A DNA stretch of 26,499 nt from a virus: the IMG/VR virus record IMGVR_UViG_3300027522_000028, positions 1 to 26,499 of that record; one strand, written 5' to 3'. How positions within the stretch are numbered: position 1 is the first letter of the stretch; each line of letters starts with the position of its first letter. The translations under genes and the position numbers were made by a program. The notes under the pieces are model-generated. The model had not been told where the DNA came from, searched no databases, and saw only the letters and a list, made by a program, of their open reading frames with translations. Shown in pieces: positions 5,350 to 11,057 of this stretch.

Positions 5350-5500
5350 TTAATTTTTTCGCTTTCTCATTTGCAATTGATTCTATGGTTTTACTAATTG
5401 ATAATTTAGCATCCGGTAATAATATTTTGGATAGCGTTATCAATTTTTTATAAGTGTCATGTGTCAACGACACATTCCTATACTTAGTTATATCAGTCAT
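5327..5500 (-). CDS. Ribbon-helix-helix-like DNA-binding protein
   Basis: This 57-residue protein runs from the ATG at 5500 to TAG at 5327. The sequence fits the Arc/CopG plan: a short strand (KYRNVSLTHDTY, residues 6-17), a first helix (KKLITLSKILL), a turn and a second helix (SISKTIESIANEKAKKL). Such proteins bind DNA as dimers and usually repress promoters, often their own. It is the first gene after a strong sigma-70-like promoter and has AAAGG about 11 bp upstream of the ATG, so it is a good candidate for a phage transcription regulator. Confidence 0.6.
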   Translation of the reverse strand: MTDITKYRNVSLTHDTYKKLITLSKILLPDAKLSISKTIESIANEKAKKLNGKFKKA

Positions 5501-5533
5501 GTTTTGTTTTACCTTTCATTTGTTTATAATGAC

Positions 5534-5561
5534 TATATAGGATATTTTGTAGATATGTCAA
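5534..5561 (-). promoter_or_regulatory. Sigma-70-like promoter for the ribbon-helix-helix operon
   Basis: TTGACA at 5561-5556, a 16-bp spacer ending in TATCC, and TATATA at 5539-5534, followed by GTCATT. A start near 5527 would leave a leader of about 27 nt containing AAAGG before the ATG at 5500. Confidence 0.7.
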
Positions 5562-5767
5562 CAAATAAATCCTTGTATAGTCCCTCTTCCGTCATTTAAA
5601 TACCACCCTTGAACATTAATGTTACTGTTATACGTAGAAACAGCCTCTCTGTACTTCTCTGAGAAAGAGAAACACTCATGTACGTTCATTTCAATTGGCA
5701 GTACCAATTTTTCTTTCACTAACTCACCATTAAATAATAATATTAATATTATTATTGTTTTAGTCAC
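5558..5767 (-). CDS. Small exported-type protein (ECF...QGWYLNDGRGT), GTG start
   Basis: A 69-residue protein from a GTG at 5767, preceded by AGAGGA at a proper distance. The GTG overlaps the end of the upstream gene (GTGACTAA), supporting coupling. It begins with a hydrophobic stretch (TKTIIILILLFNG) that could be a short signal or anchor, then carries VHECFSFSEKYREAVSTYN and ends QGWYLNDGRGTIQGFIC. I associate this pattern with a recurrent small protein of marine phages, with no known function. The two Cys could form a disulfide outside the cytoplasm. Its stop overlaps the -35 box of the promoter at 5534-5561. Confidence 0.6.
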   Translation of the reverse strand: MTKTIIILILLFNGELVKEKLVLPIEMNVHECFSFSEKYREAVSTYNSNINVQGWYLNDGRGTIQGFIC

Positions 5768-5948
5768 TTTTGTCCTCTGATGGGTCGTATGTTTTAGTTC
5801 CAAAGGCTAGTATTTTTTCTAAACCTCTCCCTGAAATATCTAATGTTGCATACTGTTTCCACTGCTTTTTAACTAAATTTAATTCTAACATTAAATTAGT
5901 CCACTGTTTTGCGCTTATGTTTTTACTTGTGATTGTTACTTTTTTCAT
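5760..5948 (-). CDS. Small hypothetical protein
   Basis: A 62-residue basic protein (MKKVTITSKNISAKQWTNLM...), with mixed strand and helix pattern and no motif I recognise. The region QWTNLMLELNLVKKQWKQYA looks like an amphipathic helix with three Trp/Tyr positions. The start overlaps the TAG/TAA region of the upstream gene by 4 bp and GAAAG lies about 9 bp before the ATG. Transcribed with its neighbours from the promoter at 6202-6230. Confidence 0.5.
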   Translation of the reverse strand: MKKVTITSKNISAKQWTNLMLELNLVKKQWKQYATLDISGRGLEKILAFGTKTYDPSEDKSD

Positions 5949-6166
5949 TGTTTTTCTTTCTTTTTTTTATTTGCAACTTTTCTTGCTTTGTCTAAAGTTT
6001 TTGCTTTGTCTGGTATTTGGGATATAAATTTACAAACCATTCTTGCTTCTTTGTAATCAGCTGCAGCTATATATCTACCTTTAATTATCTCATGGTTTAA
6101 AAAACTAGCCATTTCTTTATTTGTAAAACTTTTTACTAAGTTTTTTTTATAGTCTATTATATACAT
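5945..6166 (-). CDS. Small Lys-rich hypothetical protein
   Basis: A 73-residue protein (MYIIDYKKNLVKSFTNKEMASFLNHEII...). The middle has the look of a compact helical domain and the C-terminus is a Lys-rich tail (ARKVANKKKKEKQ), which suggests nucleic acid or membrane-surface contact. Function unknown. AAGGA lies 5 bp before the ATG, and the promoter at 6202-6230 leaves a leader of about 29 nt, so this is the first gene of that transcript. Confidence 0.55.
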   Translation of the reverse strand: MYIIDYKKNLVKSFTNKEMASFLNHEIIKGRYIAAADYKEARMVCKFISQIPDKAKTLDKARKVANKKKKEKQ

Positions 6167-6201
6167 TATTTCCTTCTTTCTATGTTAGTTGTTATGTATC
6201 T

Positions 6202-6230
6202 TATATAGGATATTAATGGATATTTGTCAA
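6202..6230 (-). promoter_or_regulatory. Sigma-70-like promoter whose -35 box contains a stop codon
   Basis: TTGACA at 6230-6225, a 17-bp spacer ending in TATCC, and TATATA at 6207-6202. The TGA stop of the upstream 45-residue gene lies inside the -35 box (6229-6227). The TATCC just before the -10 box recurs in the promoters at 5534-5561 and 1621-1656. Confidence 0.7.
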
Positions 6231-6364
6231 CCCTTTCCTTGACCTTTATATTTTTTATTTTTGTTGTTTCTTTTCTCAGATTTTGATAGGGATTTTTTAT
6301 GTTTTCCAGGCCTTTTCTTAGGTTTGTCACGGGGTGCGTGTTCGCCACCTGTTTTTTTAGCCAT
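6227..6364 (-). CDS. Very basic 45-residue protein
   Basis: The ATG at 6364 shares a base with the TAA of the upstream gene (TAATG), and the frame ends TGA at 6227. The product starts MAKKTGGEHAPRDKPKKRPG and then is almost all Lys, Arg, Asn, Gly and Ser. It is too short for usual ORF cut-offs but the junction and position within the -35 box of the next promoter argue that it is real. It probably is disordered and binds nucleic acid or acidic surfaces. Function unknown. Confidence 0.6.
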   Translation of the reverse strand: MAKKTGGEHAPRDKPKKRPGKHKKSLSKSEKRNNKNKKYKGQGKG

Positions 6365-6579
6365 TATTTCCACTCCTTAACGTAAGGTGTACCACCATCG
6401 GTACGAGATTGCATGACAGGTAAGTAACTTATTTTACCATTAACATGTTGCTCTAGGTCTGCGCCACAACTCATACATCTATAAAAATCATGAGTAAGTC
6501 CAACTAACATTGTAATTTCTGTACACGTAGGGCATTCTCCTTTTACAACTTCAGGATGAAATTTTATATTTTTATTCAT
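6364..6579 (-). CDS. Small zinc-ribbon-like protein
   Basis: A 71-residue protein with two Cys pairs, CPTC (residues 16-19) and CMSC (35-38), spaced as in a zinc ribbon. The C-terminus (GKISYLPVMQSRTDGGTPYVKEW) is not metal-binding in appearance. Such ribbons mediate nucleic acid or protein contacts; no specific function can be given. Both ends share a base with neighbouring genes through TAATG junctions (6366-6362 and 6581-6577), showing tight coupling. Confidence 0.6.
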   Translation of the reverse strand: MNKNIKFHPEVVKGECPTCTEITMLVGLTHDFYRCMSCGADLEQHVNGKISYLPVMQSRTDGGTPYVKEWK

Positions 6580-6719
6580 TATTTACCTATTTTTTTAAGA
6601 GCTTTAACATGAGCTTTTTTAAAACTATTACCTTTTTTCATATCTTTTTTCATTTGTTTCATATGTTTAGCACTATGGTGTTGGCTATGTTTTTCTAAAG
6701 TTTTTTTATTTGTTGTCAT
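6579..6719 (-). CDS. Lys/His-rich 46-residue protein
   Basis: The ATG at 6719 opens 46 codons ending in TAA, whose last two bases begin the ATG-containing TAATG junction with the next gene. The product is MTTNKKTLEKHSQHHSAKHM and then Lys/Met-rich, with six His and about seventeen Lys, probably one long basic helix. The AAAGGT sequence 6 bp upstream of the ATG is a usable ribosome binding site. A role in binding nucleic acid is possible; nothing more can be said. Confidence 0.55.
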   Translation of the reverse strand: MTTNKKTLEKHSQHHSAKHMKQMKKDMKKGNSFKKAHVKALKKIGK

Positions 6720-6731
6720 TTTTACCTTTTA

Positions 6732-6941
6732 TTATTTTAATATTAATTTAACAATTGATTTCTCGCCCATATAAATTTCTGTTTCAGCCATCGATTTTAG
6801 GCAGTGATATTCTACATTAGAACTTGCTGAACGCATAGCAATTCTTTTACCTTTTAAACATTTAGACATAGATTCTTGTATTCTGTGCTCCTTAATTTCT
6901 CCTGCGACAATCATTAAAAGTGCTACAACAATCTCTGTCAT
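6732..6941 (-). CDS. Small membrane-anchored or exported protein
   Basis: A 69-residue protein starting MTEIVVALLMIVAGEIKEHR: a short hydrophobic N-terminus followed by a charged domain with two Cys (SKCLKGKR and EYHCLKS) that may pair. This pattern recurs in small proteins of marine phages, without known function. Its ATG directly abuts the TAA of the upstream gene at 6944-6942 and it lies in the series of small exported-type genes. Confidence 0.55.
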   Translation of the reverse strand: MTEIVVALLMIVAGEIKEHRIQESMSKCLKGKRIAMRSASSNVEYHCLKSMAETEIYMGEKSIVKLILK

Positions 6942-7307
6942 TTAGTGGTCTCCATTACCATTGGCTCTAACCTTATCTTTTAATCTTTCTATATCTAATA
7001 TTGCTTTTTCTAGTTGCTTATTAAGAAATTGTATATTAACCTTGTTCGTCATATTTTGTTCTTGAGTTATCTCTAATTTTTCAGTTGCTTTGTACAAACC
7101 TTCTATCAACATAAATTGTTCCTGATCGGTTGGTAACTGCTCACTTTTTTTAAGTAAATCTGCATTAAATAACTGTCTTGAAGTTTCTAAGCTAGTTAAT
7201 CTAGCAGTAAGCTCAAAATATCCGTACACGCCCACAGCCACGGCCGCCATAATACTAACCATATTTTTGAGCGGCATGCCTATTGTAGTTTTATCTGATA
7301 TTTTCAT
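6942..7307 (-). CDS. Membrane-anchored coiled-coil protein
   Basis: A 121-residue protein with one hydrophobic helix near residues 13-33 (KNMVSIMAAVAVGVYGYFEL) followed by a long coiled coil rich in Leu, Glu, Gln and Lys to about residue 110. The layout matches a single-pass membrane protein with its coiled coil on one side. It resembles the other membrane/coiled-coil protein at 7720-8073. A lysis-related role (spanin-like or holin accessory) is conceivable but the predicted endolysin and holin are 10 kb away. Confidence 0.55.
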   Translation of the reverse strand: MKISDKTTIGMPLKNMVSIMAAVAVGVYGYFELTARLTSLETSRQLFNADLLKKSEQLPTDQEQFMLIEGLYKATEKLEITQEQNMTNKVNIQFLNKQLEKAILDIERLKDKVRANGNGDH

Positions 7308-7407
7308 TTTTTCTTTTTTTCTTAGGTTTAGGCATAAATATACTATTCATCCAGTCAATATAGTGGTCTAGTATATCACATAATTTATATATAAATCTAT
7401 CGATCAT
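7291..7407 (-). CDS. Small amphipathic 38-residue peptide
   Basis: The ATG at 7407 directly follows the TAA of the upstream gene and the frame ends TAA at 7291, inside the next gene by 17 bp. The product is MIDRFIYKLCDILDHYIDWM, then NSIFMPKPKKKRKNENIR: an amphipathic aromatic helix with a strongly basic tail. This favours a membrane-surface peptide. It is short, so the call rests on the exact junctions and the pattern of its neighbours. Confidence 0.5.
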   Translation of the reverse strand: MIDRFIYKLCDILDHYIDWMNSIFMPKPKKKRKNENIR

Positions 7408-7620
7408 TTAAGTCTCATTTACCTCTGTACATGTAAATTTAGTAGATAATTTATTTTCATTAATTAACTTTTCTTCTTGTGAAAATATTAGTTTTTTAGA
7501 TAATTCGTATGCAGCAATAGTACATTCTTTCCATGAATTATAGGATTGTTTAACCTCTGCTGGAGGTAAACATTGATTATCAATAAAAGAACATAAAAAT
7601 ATTACTAAAGTAAATTTCAT
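7408..7620 (-). CDS. Small secreted-type protein with signal-like N-terminus
   Basis: A 70-residue protein from the ATG at 7620, which has GGAGG nine bases upstream; the in-frame start further out (7713) is rejected because its first 31 residues are the neighbouring gene read out of frame. The N-terminus MKFTLVIFLCSFIDNQC looks like a short signal or lipoprotein-like segment. The rest carries Cys residues (WKECTIAAYELS, KFTCTEVNET) that could form disulfides. I associate this pattern with recurrent small marine-phage proteins. Function unknown. Confidence 0.6.
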   Translation of the reverse strand: MKFTLVIFLCSFIDNQCLPPAEVKQSYNSWKECTIAAYELSKKLIFSQEEKLINENKLSTKFTCTEVNET

Positions 7621-7703
7621 CTTGGTGGGCCTCCAAATAAAGCTAGGATACAGATAGCCACGATTAATACAGCAGTAAATTTGTAATCCATATTTGGTTC
7701 CAT
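7617..7703 (-). CDS. 28-residue single-pass membrane peptide
   Basis: From the ATG at 7703 (GGAG nine bases upstream) to TGA at 7617, the last bases of which overlap the next start (ATGA). The product has a short N-terminus MEPNMDYKF, a hydrophobic helix TAVLIVAICILALF and an end GGPPR. The stop-start overlap and the ribosome binding site for the next gene lying inside its last codons support translation. It could act at the membrane, for example in lysis control or superinfection effects; this is inference. Confidence 0.5.
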   Translation of the reverse strand: MEPNMDYKFTAVLIVAICILALFGGPPR

Positions 7704-7719
7704 AAAGGCACACTCCATA

Positions 7720-8073
7720 TTAATTATTGTCTCCTGTTAATGTACTACGCATAATTAAAAAACTTTTAAAATCGTTTTCCATTTGTTTTATTTTTTCTTC
7801 CATTGTTTTAAGTTTATCGTTTGTAACAATTGTATTACCTTTGTTTTTTTCTATATTTAATAGTAAATGGCTTTGATTTTCTTGTATTCTAGCTATGTAT
7901 CCAATTTGATTTTTTAAATGAGTATCATTTATGATAGTAATTTGATCTTTATTTTTATTAATAGTCTCTGTTAGACTTACAATATACTTAACGCCCGTAA
8001 ACGTTCCAACTAAAATTGAGGCTATCACTGGCACGAGTACAAAGTTTTTCTTCAATAATTCTGCTATTGACAT
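7720..8073 (-). CDS. Membrane-anchored coiled-coil protein
   Basis: A 117-residue protein from the ATG at 8073 (GAAGAG nine bases upstream). It begins MSIAELLKKNFVLVPVIASI with a hydrophobic helix to about residue 32 and then a long, polar coiled coil rich in Asn, Lys, Ile and Glu. Same plan as the protein at 6942-7307, perhaps an ancient duplicate or functional partner. Function unknown. Confidence 0.55.
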   Translation of the reverse strand: MSIAELLKKNFVLVPVIASILVGTFTGVKYIVSLTETINKNKDQITIINDTHLKNQIGYIARIQENQSHLLLNIEKNKGNTIVTNDKLKTMEEKIKQMENDFKSFLIMRSTLTGDNN

Positions 8074-8219
8074 GACAAACACTCTTCCCCTTGATTTTTA
8101 GGATCATTACACTCACAAGGATCACAAGAACAAAGACCGTAAACGTCTGAGTGGAAGTCATCCAAGCAATGACATTCATGACCGCATTTTTTACATTCAT
8201 TTTTAATCTTTTTTTCCAT
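8064..8219 (-). CDS. Cys-rich 51-residue metal-binding-type protein
   Basis: The ATG at 8219 opens 51 codons with ten Cys and three His: CxxC (9,12), CHC (16-18), CSCDPCEC (30-37) and CLSC (47-50), ending TAG at 8064. It overlaps the upstream gene by 17 bp and the downstream one by 10 bp. The Cys density is enough for two or three zinc sites or a small metal cluster, as in metallothionein-like or zinc-finger peptides. A competing frame at 7988-8200 lacks the Cys pattern and is rejected. Confidence 0.6.
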   Translation of the reverse strand: MEKKIKNECKKCGHECHCLDDFHSDVYGLCSCDPCECNDPKNQGEECLSCQ

Positions 8220-8862
8220 GTGTTTTTTCCTGAATTTCGTAAAAGAAGTTATCTGTGTCTTCTGTTTTCCATGCTCCGGTATCCTCTACATTCCATTCGT
8301 TAGTTTGAACTTTCCAGTCAGGAATATTATCCTTAACTGTAAATGAAGGCAGGTCCCATATACATCTGTTGTTTGGCTGAGCCGCATAGTTGCCATTATC
8401 TAACGCAATTATGTGAGCGCACTTATGTTCGTGCGGAATTTCTGAATGATCAGAATTTAGTATATTAGCATCTGGGTGTCCCCAGTCAACTGTAAATAAA
8501 TATTTACCGTGATACCATTTCTTGTCTTTACCAATGTATTTGCCGGATGCGGCTGTTAAAATATCCCAACTAGTAATAGCAGGGTAATAAGAAAAACTAT
8601 TCCACAATTGTAGTTCATCAAGTCTCTGTAATGGAACAGCTTCCGGTTGAAAACCACGTTGAATAAAAGCCGATATGGGTAAACGATAAAAGACTGCACC
8701 GTTTTCCATGATGGCATGGAATAAGATCGAACGACCTGTAAGTGATGTAATACCGAAGATGATACAGTCTTCAACTTCGCCATGATGTTTTTTAAGATCA
8801 TATAAATACTCCCTTTTTATTTGTGAGTATTGTACAGGAATATTTGCATTTAAGTAAGCCAT
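8203..8862 (-). CDS. Conserved-type phage protein of unknown function, 219 aa
   Basis: A 219-residue soluble protein with no membrane segment. It is rich in aromatic residues and His, with stretches such as TSLTGRSILFHAIMENGAVF, WYHGKYLFTVDWGHPDANIL and HEHKCAHIIALDNGNYAAQP. I think it is a protein recurrent in marine phages next to DNA polymerase, but it has no assigned role. The HEHKCAH segment could bind metal. It starts 24 bp after the polymerase gene's upstream neighbourhood ends, separated from the polymerase stop by a short non-coding gap. Confidence 0.6.
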   Translation of the reverse strand: MAYLNANIPVQYSQIKREYLYDLKKHHGEVEDCIIFGITSLTGRSILFHAIMENGAVFYRLPISAFIQRGFQPEAVPLQRLDELQLWNSFSYYPAITSWDILTAASGKYIGKDKKWYHGKYLFTVDWGHPDANILNSDHSEIPHEHKCAHIIALDNGNYAAQPNNRCIWDLPSFTVKDNIPDWKVQTNEWNVEDTGAWKTEDTDNFFYEIQEKTHGKKD

Positions 8863-8886
8863 AATTTAAGCTACTATAACATAAAT

Positions 8887-10851
8887 TTACTTTATTGAAC
8901 CCCAATTTTTACCATGTTTGTAATTAACTTTATTGTTAACCTCTAAAGTAATAGCGTTTTCCATAGTTTCTTTTACAATTGTAGCTTGTTCCTCATTTTT
9001 TATAGATAAACAAAGCTCATCATGTATCTGTATCTGTGGTAAAATCCCTTGTTCATATAGATTTACCATAGCTTTTTTAGTCATGTCGGCTGCGGAACCT
9101 TGAATTAATCTATTTAAAGCTTTGTAAGTAAATGCAGGCTTATAGAAATCTGTAAAATGTTCATAAGTAGGATCAGCTACATAACCTTTGTTTAATCTAT
9201 CATCTGTATAATATTTTTGTGCTACTTCTTTATCTAAAATATCTACTGAGTCATACCTATTAATACTATTGTTCCATTTCCTATCTCTAGTTTCCCATTT
9301 ATTAAACCTACAGAACCTATCTTCCAAAGTATATAAAAGTTTATTTTCTTCAGCAAAATTTATTAAATCTATAGATAATTGTTTTACAAAAGGAACTTTA
9401 GCATGGTAATCAGCAAACAATTTATTTGCTTTAGGTCTATCTAAACCAAGTTCACTAGCTAATTTTATTTTACCCATACCATAAAAAAGTCCTAAGTTAA
9501 TTGTCTTGGCCATGGTCCGTGATATGTGAGCCATGTCCGCAACGATCTGGTGAAAATCTGCATCCTCTTTATTAAATTCTTCTAGCAAGGTATCTGTTCC
9601 AGGCATCCCTAAGGCTAAGGCGTAGTGTACCACGATCCGTGGTTCCTGTTGACTGTAATCGAATGATCCCCATTCACAATCATCTTCAGGTAAAAATAGT
9701 TCTCTCATTTTTTTACCAATGAATCCTCTTGAAGGTATCTGTTGTAAGTTAGGATTACTCATTGAAAATCTACCAGTCACCGTTCCACCTTGGTCCGATC
9801 TAATTTGATTAATATCTGCATGTATTCTACCTTCATGTACAAACTCTAACAGTCCTTCGATAAAAGTATTCTGAGTCTTATCAAAGTTTCTTGCTTTAGC
9901 TATTAATCTTAAATATTTATTTTTATGACTTGATAAATAATCTTTAGGGAGTTGAGGTAAGCCTGCTTTAGTTTTTTTATAATCTGTAATCTTTTGATGA
10001 TCTAACAAAGCTTTAATAGAAGATGCTGCCCACATTTCTATTTTTATACCTGTTCGTCTTTCAATGTAATTGATAATATTAGTTTTTGTCTCTCCTAAAC
10101 GTTTACCAAATGCTCTAGCTTTTTCGACATCAATCTTAACGCCTTTAAACTTCATGTCAACTAAACAAGGAAATAATTTAGTTTCTAATTCAAATATTTT
10201 TCTACAAGTTTTTTCTTCTACTCTTCCATCGTCATGAGTTTTAGTGTATAGTACTTCATCCAATTTCTTATCAAATATGTTCCATAACTTTAAAGTTAAG
10301 TTTACATCTTGCTCTGCATAATCTTTTACTAAACTATAAGGTAATTTTTCCATATTAGTCATAGGGTCTTGTATAACTCCATCGGACCATGCCTTAACTT
10401 TATCTGTTAAATCATATTTATATTTAGTTTCATTTAAATAAACTTTACTAATTGCATCTAAAGAATATCTCATTCTTGTTTCATCAATTACAGATGCTGC
10501 AATCATAGTATCTAATAATTCACCTTGAGGCATCTCGCCGGTTGAGGATCTAATCCAACATACATCGTATATTGCATTATGGAATACTTTGCGTATGTCC
10601 TTGTTTTTAAAGAGTTTTTCGTTCAAGTAATCCCATGTTTCTTTAACAGGTAAGTTATCTGTCATGGCATGAGCTAAGGGAAAATAAAAAGTTTGTTTCT
10701 TAGTAGCGATTGCAATACCGGTTACAAAACCATCTTTTCTAACTGCACCTAAACCTTTTGTTTTTAAATTTGGATCAGAAGTTTCTAAATCAATAGCAAC
10801 AATATCTATATCTGTTAAATCTAATTCCGATACTTGTGGAACAGTACACAT
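8887..10851 (-). CDS. polA: DNA polymerase I family (family A) with 3'-5' exonuclease
   Basis: A 654-residue replicative polymerase. The proofreading domain is intact: Exo I IDLETSD (Asp21, Glu23), Exo II HNAIYD (Asn92, Asp96) and Exo III YAEQD (Tyr178, Asp182). Polymerase motif A is FDYSQQEPR (Asp398), motif B is RTMAKTINLGLFYG (Arg445, Lys449, Tyr457) and motif C is IHDE (610-612). There is no 5' nuclease domain, as in T7 DNA polymerase. The residue equivalent to E. coli Phe762 is Leu453. Its start shares a base with the DUF3310 stop (TAATG), and AAAGGG lies upstream. It is the last gene of the replication operon. Confidence 0.92.
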   Translation of the reverse strand: MCTVPQVSELDLTDIDIVAIDLETSDPNLKTKGLGAVRKDGFVTGIAIATKKQTFYFPLAHAMTDNLPVKETWDYLNEKLFKNKDIRKVFHNAIYDVCWIRSSTGEMPQGELLDTMIAASVIDETRMRYSLDAISKVYLNETKYKYDLTDKVKAWSDGVIQDPMTNMEKLPYSLVKDYAEQDVNLTLKLWNIFDKKLDEVLYTKTHDDGRVEEKTCRKIFELETKLFPCLVDMKFKGVKIDVEKARAFGKRLGETKTNIINYIERRTGIKIEMWAASSIKALLDHQKITDYKKTKAGLPQLPKDYLSSHKNKYLRLIAKARNFDKTQNTFIEGLLEFVHEGRIHADINQIRSDQGGTVTGRFSMSNPNLQQIPSRGFIGKKMRELFLPEDDCEWGSFDYSQQEPRIVVHYALALGMPGTDTLLEEFNKEDADFHQIVADMAHISRTMAKTINLGLFYGMGKIKLASELGLDRPKANKLFADYHAKVPFVKQLSIDLINFAEENKLLYTLEDRFCRFNKWETRDRKWNNSINRYDSVDILDKEVAQKYYTDDRLNKGYVADPTYEHFTDFYKPAFTYKALNRLIQGSAADMTKKAMVNLYEQGILPQIQIHDELCLSIKNEEQATIVKETMENAITLEVNNKVNYKHGKNWGSIK

Positions 10852-11057
10852 TATTTATAATCCCTTTCTATTATCATTTCTAAGTAGTGAATTGCTTTTT
10901 CTACATCTTGTAACTTTCCTTTTGCTTTATGTCTACAAATATATTTAATTGCATTTCCTTCTGCAAAAAGTAATTTGTTTTTATTTATAAAGTCTGCTGG
11001 TTGAATCTCCATGTCTTTGTAATGGGATCCCCCTATTTGCTTTTGGTATACAGCCAT
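10851..11057 (-). CDS. DUF3310 protein
   Basis: This 68-residue protein matches DUF3310, a domain also found in phage T7 gp1.7: GGSHYKDMEIQPADFI (residues 9-24), FAEGNAIKYICRHKAKG (31-47) and a final helix KAIHYLEMIIER. Gp1.7 is a nucleotide kinase in T7, but whether this short stand-alone domain is catalytic is unclear. It sits between helicase and polymerase, consistent with a nucleotide or replication role. Its first 77 bases overlap the end of the helicase gene in another frame, which is long for this genome; it ends in a TAATG junction with the polymerase. Confidence 0.75.
   Translation of the reverse strand: MAVYQKQIGGSHYKDMEIQPADFINKNKLLFAEGNAIKYICRHKAKGKLQDVEKAIHYLEMIIERDYK

Noticed and set aside
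6166-6348. 60-codon minus-strand frame
   Set aside because: It overlaps the promoter at 6202-6230 and the 45-residue basic gene, which has a TAATG junction and a convincing start.
7988-8200. 70-codon hydrophobic minus-strand frame
   Set aside because: It overlaps the 51-residue Cys-rich gene and the start of the coiled-coil gene in another frame; those have better starts, junctions and composition.
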